Source: UBA2093 sp049454855 (GTDB taxonomy: Bacteria; Actinomycetota; Acidimicrobiia; Acidimicrobiales; Ilumatobacteraceae). From it: a stretch of 6,004 nt of DNA. Within the stretch, counting starts at the first letter, position 1, and each line of letters opens with the position of its first letter. Location of the stretch: assembly GCA_049454855.1 (NCBI GenBank), contig JBMUAQ010000105.1, positions 1 through 6,004 of the forward strand. The letters run 5' to 3'. Both the position numbers and the translations under genes were made by a program. Below, piece after piece: positions 1 through 6,004 of this stretch. The notes under the pieces were generated by a model that was given only the letters and a program-made list of their open reading frames with translations, was not told the DNA's origin and ran no database searches.

Positions 1-2279
1 CTCAGCCGCTCGAGGGTGACCCCGTGGATCGTGCCGCTGAAGCGGTTGATGATCGGGTAGTCGCCCACCGGAACGCCGGTGTCCATCCCAACGTCGAAGG
101 TCTCGCCGCTGATCGAGAAGATGACCGGCACGGTGCGGTTCTTGTGGACCGCACCGACCGCGCGACCGTCCACCGAGAGAACGGCATCCCCTCCACCGCC
201 CATGCCGCCCTCGTAGGCGAAATCGAGCGTGATGTCGTGCCGGCCGGGGCCGAGCGGCTCGGGTGAGGTGATCACGTAGTGCTCGTGGCCCAGCCATGAG
301 TAGTGGTACGCGGCGAGTCCCGAGGCGGTCACGTACAGCGACCACCCGGCCATGTTCCCGCCCTGTGCCGCGATCACGCCGGTGCAACCGCTGTCGGGGA
401 CCGTCACGTCGGCGGTGATGCGGAACGAACAGTTCTTCAGGTTCACCACGGACCGCTCGGGCATGCGGATGTGGTCGGTGGTGTAGGTCATCTTCTTCGC
501 GCCCCCGAGCGCGTCGGGAACCGCGTACCTCGGTCCGAACGTCTGGCCCGGCTCCTTCAGCGGGTACACGTTGTTGCGCCGCGCCTCCGAGTCGAAGATG
601 TGCTTGAGTTCCTCGAGTTTCTCCGGGAAGCGTGCCGACAGGTCGACACCCTGCGAGAAATCAGAGCGGATGTCGTAGAGCTCCCATTTCTCCTGGGGCC
701 CGTCGAAGGGCATGGAGTCGAATCTCTTCCACGGGACGCGGCCGTGGAAGCAGGCGGCCACCCACCCGTCGTGGTAGATCGCGCGATTGCCGTATATCGC
801 GAAGTACTGGGTGTGGTGTTCCTCGGGGGCGTCCGCACTGTCCAAGACCGGCAGCATCGACACTCCGTCGATGTCCATCTGCTCGATGCCGTTCACCCGC
901 GCCGGCGCCTCGATCCCCGCCGCCGCCAGCAGCGTGGGGTAGATGTCGGTCACGTGGTGGAACTGGCTGCGCAGCCCGCCCGGATCCGGGATGCGGGACG
1001 GCCATCTCAGTGCCATGCCGTTGCGCGTGCCGCCGAAGTGAGAGGCCACCTGCTTGAACCACTGGAACGGGGAGTCGAGCGCCCATGCCCAGGCGAGGTT
1101 GTAGTGGTTCTCGCAGCGGGCAGTGCCGAAATCGTCGATCCGCTCGAGCAACCACTCGGGGTCCTCGGGGAAGCCGTTCTGGAATGACGGCGCACTCCAT
1201 GCGCCATGCACGGTTCCCTCGGCGGATGCGCCGTTGTCGCCGGTGATGTAGATGAAGAGCGTGTTGTCGGCCTCCCCCATGTCGTCGAGGGCATCCAGCA
1301 GACGACCCATCTGCTCGTCGGTGTGGGCCATGAAACCCGCGAACACCTCCATCAGCCGCGTGGCCACCGGCCTGTAGCGCTCGGGGTAGTCCTCCCACGA
1401 GGGCACCTCGTCGGGGCGGGGTGTGAGCACCGTGCCAGGCGGGATGACACCGAGCTCGATCTGCCGGCGGTACACGCGCTCACGGAGCACGTCCCACCCC
1501 TCGTCAAAGGCACCCTTGAACCGGTCGGAGTACTCCGGCCACACGTGGTGCGGGCAGTGCATCGCACCCGTGGCCACGTACGCAAAGAAAGGGCGCTGCG
1601 GGTTGGTCGCCCTCTGCAGGCGCATCCACGACACCGCCTTGTCCACGACGTCCTCGGTCATGTGGTAGTCGTGACGACCCTCGTACGGCATCACGGGCGT
1701 GGACTGGTCGAACATCGGCGGTTCGTACTGCGACGCCTCAGCCGAGAGGATGCCGTAGAAGCGCTCGAAGCCGAGACCCATCGGCCAGCGGTCGAACGGC
1801 CCGGTGAGAGTCTGCTCGTGCGCCGGGGTGAGGTGCCACTTGCCGAACGCACCCGTGGAGTACCCGTGGTGCCGCAGGACCTCTGCGACCGACGCAGCCT
1901 CCTTCGGGATGATGCAGTCATAGCCGGGAAACCCGCTGGCGCCCTCGGGGATGTTGCCCATGTGCACCGAGTGGTGGTTGCGGCCGGTCAGCATCGCGGC
2001 GCGCGTCGGTGAGCACAGCGCCGTGGTATGAAACTGGTTGAACCGCAGTCCGCCCGCAGCCACACGGTCGAGTGCGGGCGTGGGCACCGGCCCGCCGAAC
2101 GTGGAGCAGGTACCGAACCCGACGTCGTCCAGCAGCACGAGCACGATGTTCGGGGCGTCGTTCCCGGGGAGCGGGATCGTCGGCCGCTCGGGTGCTGACT
2201 CGGGGAGTAGCCGCCCGAGGGTCCCCCCGAACGGCTCACTCGCGCGCGGAAGTGCGGGTCCGGTGGGCCTGGTGCTCAC
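1..2279 (-). CDS. Type I (formylglycine) arylsulfatase, C-terminus cut by window edge
   Basis: It should hydrolyse organic sulfate esters to an alcohol or phenol plus sulfate. Reading from GTG at 2279 gives 759 uninterrupted codons to the left edge without a stop. The signature CSPTR lies at residues 89-93, with Cys89 (codon 2013-2015) the residue converted to formylglycine. Other expected active-site residues are present: Asp51-Asp52 (LLDDVGFG), Arg93, Lys147 and His149 (FGKWH), His241, Asp348-Asn349 (GDNG) and Lys409 (FKQVASHFGGTR). Residues about 45-570 are the sulfatase fold and about 600-759 a beta-rich, possibly jelly-roll, C-terminal domain. From memory, the arrangement matches mycobacterial AtsA/AtsD proteins of about 790 residues, so only a short tail should be missing. 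No signal peptide or membrane segment is visible, suggesting a cytoplasmic enzyme. The GTG start is supported by AAGGGG 8 nt upstream, a 4-nt overlap with the preceding gene, and an N-terminal FGGTLGR block typical of these relatives. The substrate is unknown. Confidence 0.95.
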   Translation of the reverse strand, partial: MSTRPTGPALPRASEPFGGTLGRLLPESAPERPTIPLPGNDAPNIVLVLLDDVGFGTCSTFGGPVPTPALDRVAAGGLRFNQFHTTALCSPTRAAMLTGRNHHSVHMGNIPEGASGFPGYDCIIPKEAASVAEVLRHHGYSTGAFGKWHLTPAHEQTLTGPFDRWPMGLGFERFYGILSAEASQYEPPMFDQSTPVMPYEGRHDYHMTEDVVDKAVSWMRLQRATNPQRPFFAYVATGAMHCPHHVWPEYSDRFKGAFDEGWDVLRERVYRRQIELGVIPPGTVLTPRPDEVPSWEDYPERYRPVATRLMEVFAGFMAHTDEQMGRLLDALDDMGEADNTLFIYITGDNGASAEGTVHGAWSAPSFQNGFPEDPEWLLERIDDFGTARCENHYNLAWAWALDSPFQWFKQVASHFGGTRNGMALRWPSRIPDPGGLRSQFHHVTDIYPTLLAAAGIEAPARVNGIEQMDIDGVSMLPVLDSADAPEEHHTQYFAIYGNRAIYHDGWVAACFHGRVPWKRFDSMPFDGPQEKWELYDIRSDFSQGVDLSARFPEKLEELKHIFDSEARRNNVYPLKEPGQTFGPRYAVPDALGGAKKMTYTTDHIRMPERSVVNLKNCSFRITADVTVPDSGCTGVIAAQGGNMAGWSLYVTASGLAAYHYSWLGHEHYVITSPEPLGPGRHDITLDFAYEGGMGGGGDAVLSVDGRAVGAVHKNRTVPVIFSISGETFDVGMDTGVPVGDYPIINRFSGTIHGVTLERL

Positions 2280-3982
2280 GACGACATCCCCTTGTTCTCT
2301 AGACACACCCGGAAGGTGTCGAGCGCCCGGGCATCACCGTCGACCGTCATGTCGCCGGATGCGACGAGCGCCGAGAAGGTGTCGATGCCCGCGAGGAGCT
2401 TCGTGAGGGTGTCGCGGCGCATCGACACGGTGGTGGCCGCCCCGTTGCCGTCGGTGGGGACCGCGACATGGTTGCGTACGTGCAGTCCGCACCGCGTCCC
2501 GTCGATCTCGAATGCGAAGTGATGGTCGAACCCGGCGAGCCCCGTCGGGTCGAGCACCACGCGGAGCTGGTGCACAAGATCCGACACCGGCAGGTTCACC
2601 GTGAGCCGCGGGTTGAAGTTGTGCCGGTAGTAGCGGTCGAGTGGCGTCGAGCCGTCATGGTGACGTGCCCGCACGATCGCCCAGTCGCGGATGTTGGCAG
2701 CCGTGGTCCGCTCTGCGATCGTGCGCAGGCAGGATGCGAGCAGGTTCCTGTCATCGTCACCGGCCCCTTCGGAGCGCACCAGCCACCCGGCAAGCTCGGT
2801 GGCCCACCGCAGGTCTCCGTCGGCGAGGGCCGCGCGGCACTTCCCCGCCACCACGTCACGGCCGCCGAAACCGTCGATGAGCCTGTTGTTGCGATCGGTC
2901 GTCTCCAGAGGGAAGAGCTTCGTCTCGTCGCCGTCGAACCAGCCGCGCAGACCCATGAATATCTGGCGCACGTGGTGCTCGGTCAGGCCGTAGCCCTGGC
3001 GCGTGAAGTAGTCCCTGTCATAGGCCTCGGGCAGCACCACGCGGTGGGCGACCTCGTCGGCCGTCCAGCCCTTGTTGATGCCGCGGACGGTCTGGTCCCA
3101 CATGAACTGTATGGAGTCGCGGTACCTGGTGGTGATCTCGCGGATCAGTCCGCGGCCGCTCACCGGCACGCCGTGGCCGGTGACGAGGTGCTCGGGGTCC
3201 CACTCGCGGATTCGGTCGATGCCGGGGATGAGCACCCGCGGGTCGCGGTACTCCTCGCCGCGGATCGGGAACACGTTGAACAGCACCGGCCACACCGAGT
3301 TGTTGATGCACAGGGACAGTGCAGGGAAAAAGAAGTTGCACGAGTCGTCGGCGTCGCTCGGGGCGTGCTCCACCTCCACGTCGAGCCCGGCAATTGTCAG
3401 CCGCTCGCCACCCTTGAGTGGTCGGTTCACCGGGATGTGGCCGAACGTGTACGGGGCGTGCGCGGGGTTCTTGTACCAGTACCCGAGCCCGACGCTCACG
3501 ATGCCGTCAGGTCCCTCATCCGGCATCACGATGCCGAACTGCTCGATCAGCCCGCGTGAGTACGCAGGGGCGATCTCGCCGAGGGTGCGAACCTTGTTCA
3601 CCGCGATGCGTTCGTGGCCGTAGACGGGAAGCGGGTCGACATGGTTGCCCTCGTCGAGAACCGCCCTCGTGCCGTCCACGTAGTGGAAGTGCGTGTACAC
3701 GACCGCAGCTATCGGGGTGTCCGTCACCTCGCGCAGCTGCCTGAGCGCCTCGCGCATCTCCTCCACGCACTCCCCGGTGTCGATCGCGATGATGCCTTCG
3801 GGGCCCTCCACGAACATCTGGTTCGACAGGCCGTTCCCGACGAGCGACCAGACGCCGTCGCGCACACGGTGGAACCCGGCCCGGATGTGGTCGAGCTGCT
3901 CGAGCTGTCGGCGGTGCACCCTCTGGCCGCCCGGCGATCGCACCACGTTGCGGTCGTCCGCGTCGAAACTCTGTGTTGTCAT
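2276..3982 (-). CDS. Metallo-beta-lactamase-fold alkyl sulfatase homologue (SdsA1/YjcS class, variant metal site)
   Basis: Enzymes of this class cleave alkyl sulfates using a two-zinc centre. This 568-residue protein has the class architecture. An N-terminal metallo-beta-lactamase domain spans about 35-275 (VWSLVGN, FVEGPEG, AIDTG, then THFHYVDG at 97-104 and TGHGVPV at 268-274). An alkyl-sulfatase dimerisation domain spans about 305-440 (QIFMGLRGWFDGDETKL, WATELAGWLV). A C-terminal SCP2-like domain spans about 462-562, the hydrophobic-substrate module of the family. The usual HxHxDH motif is changed: His98 and His100 remain, but Val102-Asp103 replace Asp-His, and the two family Glu motifs read SDADDS and INNS. 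His270 is retained. The protein may therefore bind one metal or have a different activity. The start is ATG 3982, because GGAGGGGG lies 5 nt upstream; an in-frame GTG at 4009 would include that ribosome site in the coding region. There is no signal peptide, whereas SdsA1 is secreted. The stop overlaps the arylsulfatase start. The fold and family are secure, the activity is not. Confidence 0.9.
   Translation of the reverse strand: MTTQSFDADDRNVVRSPGGQRVHRRQLEQLDHIRAGFHRVRDGVWSLVGNGLSNQMFVEGPEGIIAIDTGECVEEMREALRQLREVTDTPIAAVVYTHFHYVDGTRAVLDEGNHVDPLPVYGHERIAVNKVRTLGEIAPAYSRGLIEQFGIVMPDEGPDGIVSVGLGYWYKNPAHAPYTFGHIPVNRPLKGGERLTIAGLDVEVEHAPSDADDSCNFFFPALSLCINNSVWPVLFNVFPIRGEEYRDPRVLIPGIDRIREWDPEHLVTGHGVPVSGRGLIREITTRYRDSIQFMWDQTVRGINKGWTADEVAHRVVLPEAYDRDYFTRQGYGLTEHHVRQIFMGLRGWFDGDETKLFPLETTDRNNRLIDGFGGRDVVAGKCRAALADGDLRWATELAGWLVRSEGAGDDDRNLLASCLRTIAERTTAANIRDWAIVRARHHDGSTPLDRYYRHNFNPRLTVNLPVSDLVHQLRVVLDPTGLAGFDHHFAFEIDGTRCGLHVRNHVAVPTDGNGAATTVSMRRDTLTKLLAGIDTFSALVASGDMTVDGDARALDTFRVCLENKGMSS
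2288..2293 (-). promoter_or_regulatory. Ribosome binding site of the arylsulfatase gene
   Basis: AAGGGG on the minus strand ends 8 nt before GTG 2279. It lies inside the last codons of the alkyl sulfatase homologue. With the GTGA stop/start overlap it fixes the GTG start and suggests coupled translation of the two sulfatases. Confidence 0.7.
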
Positions 3983-3987
3983 GGGAT

Positions 3988-3995
3988 CCCCCTCC
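3988..3995 (-). promoter_or_regulatory. Ribosome binding site of the alkyl sulfatase homologue
   Basis: GGAGGGGG on the minus strand is followed by the 5-nt spacer ATCCC and ATG 3982. It is the strongest Shine-Dalgarno sequence in the window and decides the start against the upstream in-frame GTG at 4009. Confidence 0.8.
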
Positions 3996-4048
3996 GGCCG
4001 GCACCCCACAGTACGGCGGGCCGTGCCGCGGACACGGGGTCATCGCCG

Positions 4049-5095
4049 CTACGGCACGATGACAGCCCTTCCCCGCACCCGGCCCGCGCGCATGTCGTCG
4101 TATGCGCGCACGGCCTCCTCCAGCGGGTACACGGTGTGCTCGGCGTGCACGAGGCCCCGTGACGCAAGCGACAGCACCTCCTCGAGTTCGGGCCGCGTGC
4201 CCCAGTAGGTGGTGGTGAGGTTCACCTCGTAGGCCTGCGAGAAGAAGCCCCACGCATGCGACCCGCCGGCGAGACCCACCAGCGTCACGTCACCGAGGGT
4301 GCGCGCCATGGAGAGTGCCATCGCGATGGTGGCGTCGGAACCCACGAAGTCGAGCACCACGTCGGCTCCCCTGCCGTCGGTGATCTCCCGCACGCGGGCC
4401 GCCGCCAGGTCGTCCGAGTGCACGGCCGCGCCGGCCCCCAGTGTGACGGCGAGGTCGAGTTGCTCCTGTCTGCTGTCGACAACGACCACCCGGGCGCCGG
4501 TGGTGGCACGCAGGAGCTGCACGGCCATGTGCCCGAGTCCCCCGCACCCGATCACGACTGCGGTCGACACCGGGGTGAGCTTCGGCAGGGAGCGCTGCAC
4601 CGCATGCCATGACGTGAGGCCGGCATCAGTGAGGGGTGCCGCCGCCTCGGGCGAGAGGTTTGCCGGCAACGGGACGAGCAGCCGTTCGTGCGGCACGAGC
4701 ATGTACTCCGCCATGCCCCCATCGACGCCGAGCCCCCCACCGCCGTTCGGCGCCCACGATGACGAAGGGTCCTCGCAGTAGGTCTCGGCACCCGTTGCAC
4801 ACCGCGCACAGCGACCGCAGCCCCATGCCCCGTAGACGGCCACTGCGTCACCCTCACGCACACGCGTGACACCGTCCCCGAACGACTCCACCCACCCCGC
4901 GTTCTCGTGACCGAGCGTGAACGGAGGTGAGAACGGCAGCGCACCCGGGCCGAAGTCGTGCATGAGGTGGAGATCGGAATGACACGCACCCGCACCGCCG
5001 ATGCGCACAAGCACCTGGCCCGGGCCCGGTTCGGGAACGGGCATCTCCACCAGCTGTGGGTCGCTCCTCCAGTCATGAAGCCGCAGTGCACGCAT
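4049..5095 (-). CDS. Zinc-dependent NAD alcohol dehydrogenase, medium-chain (ADH-A-like)
   Basis: It should interconvert alcohols and aldehydes or ketones with NAD(H) in the cytoplasm. The 348-residue length is normal for the family. Catalytic-zinc ligands are Cys38 (GACHSD), His63 (LGHEN) and Asp157 (LTDAGLT). The structural-zinc lobe has Cys93, Cys96, Cys99 and Cys107. The Rossmann motif GCGGLG is at 183-188, and Asp207 at the end of the second strand (VVVVD) favours NAD over NADP. The LTDAGLT, DFVG and YWGTRPEL blocks closely recall Rhodococcus ruber ADH-A, a secondary-alcohol dehydrogenase. ADH-A's pocket Phe43 appears to be His43 here, so substrate range cannot be transferred. ATG 5095 is the only credible start: no in-frame start exists between it and the end of guaB, and the MRALRL opening fits the family. 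No Shine-Dalgarno sequence precedes it. It lies 65 nt after guaB and 66 nt before the alkyl sulfatase homologue, where it could oxidise alcohols released by the sulfatases (inference). Confidence 0.95.
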   Translation of the reverse strand: MRALRLHDWRSDPQLVEMPVPEPGPGQVLVRIGGAGACHSDLHLMHDFGPGALPFSPPFTLGHENAGWVESFGDGVTRVREGDAVAVYGAWGCGRCARCATGAETYCEDPSSSWAPNGGGGLGVDGGMAEYMLVPHERLLVPLPANLSPEAAAPLTDAGLTSWHAVQRSLPKLTPVSTAVVIGCGGLGHMAVQLLRATTGARVVVVDSRQEQLDLAVTLGAGAAVHSDDLAAARVREITDGRGADVVLDFVGSDATIAMALSMARTLGDVTLVGLAGGSHAWGFFSQAYEVNLTTTYWGTRPELEEVLSLASRGLVHAEHTVYPLEEAVRAYDDMRAGRVRGRAVIVP

Positions 5096-5103
5096 GAGGC
5101 CGC

Positions 5104-5109
5104 ACGGTA
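5104..5109 (-). promoter_or_regulatory. Possible -10 element for a leaderless dehydrogenase transcript
   Basis: TACCGT fits the actinobacterial TAnnnT -10 pattern and ends 8 nt before the dehydrogenase ATG, which would place the transcription start at or next to that ATG. The gene has no Shine-Dalgarno sequence, as expected for leaderless mRNA. Against it, no well-spaced -35 is seen (TTGTCG is only 12 nt upstream), and such hexamers occur by chance. The rest of the 65-nt gap shows nothing else convincing. Confidence 0.2.
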
Positions 5110-5160
5110 CGCACCGGCGGGCGACAACCGCGGTGACGCACCTACCGAAGCAGCCGTGTG

Positions 5161-6004
5161 TCAGTGACGCTGGTAGTTGGGGGCTTCCTTCGTGATCGTG
5201 ACGTCGTGCGGGTGGCTCTCCACTCTGCCCGCCGTGGTGATGCGGCGGAACCGTGCGTTCGTGCGCAGTTGGAGAATGTCCGCCGTTCCCGCGTACCCCA
5301 TGCCACTGCGCAGGCCGCCCACCATCTGCGCGAGCACGTCCCCCACCGGCCCGGTGGCCGGAACCCGACCCTCGATGCCCTCGGGTGCCACCTTCGCGCT
5401 GCGTGCGGCACCCACACCCTGCCCCGACTGGCCAGAGCCGTAGCGGTCGGCCGAGTAGCCGCTCATGGCACCGAGCGAACCCATGCCGCGGTAGCTCTTG
5501 TAGCGGCGACCCTCGAACAGCTCCACCTCGCCCGGTGACTCGTCGGTGCCGGCGAGCACGGAACCCACCATCACGCTCGACGCCCCCGCAGCGATCGCCT
5601 TGACGATGTCACCTGAGTACGTGATGCCTCCGTCGCCAATCACCGGGACGCCGAGTGCGTCGGCAGCGCGGGCGGTGTCCCAGATGGCACTCAACTGCGG
5701 CAGACCAGCGCCCGCCACCACGCGCGTGGTGCAGATGGAACCCGCGCCCACGCCCACCTTCACCGCATCGGCACCCGCGTCAACCAATGCGTGCACACCC
5801 TCGGCCGTGACCACGTTGCCCGCCACGATGGCCAGTGACGGCCATCCGGCACGGATGCGCCGCACTGCGCCCAGGACGCTCTCGGTGTGGCCGTGCGCGG
5901 TGTCGATGCACACGGCATCCACGCCGGCCGCAACCAACACCTGCACACGCTCCTCGAGGTCGGCGCCGACCCCCACCGCGGCCGCGCCACGCCGCCGGCC
6001 GCGG
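5161..6004 (-). CDS. guaB: Inosine-5'-monophosphate dehydrogenase, C-terminal part
   Basis: IMP dehydrogenase oxidises IMP to XMP with NAD, the committed step of guanine nucleotide synthesis. The frame is open to the right edge, so the N-terminus and any CBS-domain pair lie outside. About 280 residues are visible, ending at TGA 5161-5163. The catalytic loop reads VGVGAGSICTTR, with the nucleophilic Cys codon at 5731-5733. Upstream is the NAD-side DTAHGH segment. Downstream are the IMP-binding DGGI and the KSYRGMGSLGAM segment. The mobile flap carries the Arg-Tyr pair (DRYG) and EGIEGRVP, followed by GGLRSGMGY and the C-terminal ESHPHDV and TKEAPNY blocks. A GTG at 5976 is in frame but is not the start, because the preceding codons (GRRRGAAA) continue the family's GRLRVGAAVGVG-type region. 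Oddities are a Gly/Ser-rich, apparently lengthened flap and Ala in place of the common Pro in the catalytic loop. The motifs leave no serious alternative; GMP reductase lacks this flap. Confidence 0.97.
   Translation of the reverse strand, partial: RGRRRGAAAVGVGADLEERVQVLVAAGVDAVCIDTAHGHTESVLGAVRRIRAGWPSLAIVAGNVVTAEGVHALVDAGADAVKVGVGAGSICTTRVVAGAGLPQLSAIWDTARAADALGVPVIGDGGITYSGDIVKAIAAGASSVMVGSVLAGTDESPGEVELFEGRRYKSYRGMGSLGAMSGYSADRYGSGQSGQGVGAARSAKVAPEGIEGRVPATGPVGDVLAQMVGGLRSGMGYAGTADILQLRTNARFRRITTAGRVESHPHDVTITKEAPNYQRH

Noticed and set aside
303..1187. Long plus-strand open frame (294 codons)
   Set aside because: It lies opposite the arylsulfatase gene, whose conserved residues and domain order fix the coding strand. 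The Arg/Val/His-rich product matches no family; G/C-rich third positions readily produce such antisense frames.
661..1398. Minus-strand open frame in another register (245 codons), suggesting a broken sulfatase
   Set aside because: It is an out-of-frame reading of the arylsulfatase. Codon-by-codon reading from 2279 to 3 stays in one frame, so there is no frameshift and the gene is not a pseudogene.
1206..2012. Plus-strand open frame (268 codons)
   Set aside because: Antisense shadow of the conserved arylsulfatase core, rich in Arg, His and Val, with no recognisable motif.
2468..3559. Plus-strand open frame (363 codons)
   Set aside because: Antisense shadow of the alkyl sulfatase homologue; no motif in its translation, and the minus strand encodes three recognisable domains.
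3983..4009. Upstream in-frame GTG start for the alkyl sulfatase homologue
   Set aside because: The GTG at 4009 would translate through the strong GGAGGGGG ribosome site, which is ideally placed for ATG 3982. The extra nine residues have no family support.
3999..4028. Inverted repeat CGGCAC/GTGCCG between the dehydrogenase and alkyl sulfatase homologue
   Set aside because: A 6-bp stem with an 18-nt loop and no T-run is expected by chance at this G+C level. It is not a credible intrinsic terminator.
3516..4253. Minus-strand open frame spanning the dehydrogenase end and alkyl sulfatase start
   Set aside because: It overlaps two well-supported genes in another frame and gives a low-complexity Arg/Gly/Ala-rich product with no family resemblance.
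5096..5160. Small hairpin GGTG-CGT-CACC after guaB as a terminator
   Set aside because: Only 4 bp of stem and no T-run follow; too weak to call.

Overview
The window is GC-rich DNA (about two thirds G+C by eye) with four tightly packed protein genes, all read from the minus strand. Composition, strong G/C preference at third codon positions, and protein resemblance (a mycobacterial AtsA/AtsD-type arylsulfatase, a Rhodococcus ADH-A-type alcohol dehydrogenase) point to an actinobacterium. The class cannot be fixed from this sequence. No RNA gene, insertion sequence, CRISPR array, repeat family or convincing terminator was seen.

In transcription order (right to left): 6004-5161 is the C-terminal part of IMP dehydrogenase (guaB), cut by the window edge. 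5095-4049 is a complete 348-residue zinc- and NAD-dependent medium-chain alcohol dehydrogenase. 3982-2276 is a complete 568-residue metallo-beta-lactamase-fold alkyl sulfatase homologue of the SdsA1/YjcS class with altered metal-site motifs. 2279 to position 1 is a type I, formylglycine-dependent arylsulfatase of 759 visible residues that runs off the left edge just short of its expected C-terminus. The left 2.3 kb is therefore one continuous gene with no frameshift; its lack of a stop inside the window makes it easy to miss.

Gaps are 65 nt (guaB to the dehydrogenase) and 66 nt (dehydrogenase to alkyl sulfatase homologue). The two sulfatase genes overlap by 4 nt (GTGA), which suggests translational coupling. 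The last three genes form a plausible sulfate-ester catabolic unit: two mechanistically unrelated sulfatases would release sulfate and an alcohol, and the dehydrogenase would oxidise the alcohol. This pathway is inferred from neighbourhood, and the substrate is unknown. The most unusual feature is the metallo-beta-lactamase protein, which keeps the HxH of the metal motif but has Val-Asp where the family normally has Asp-His.
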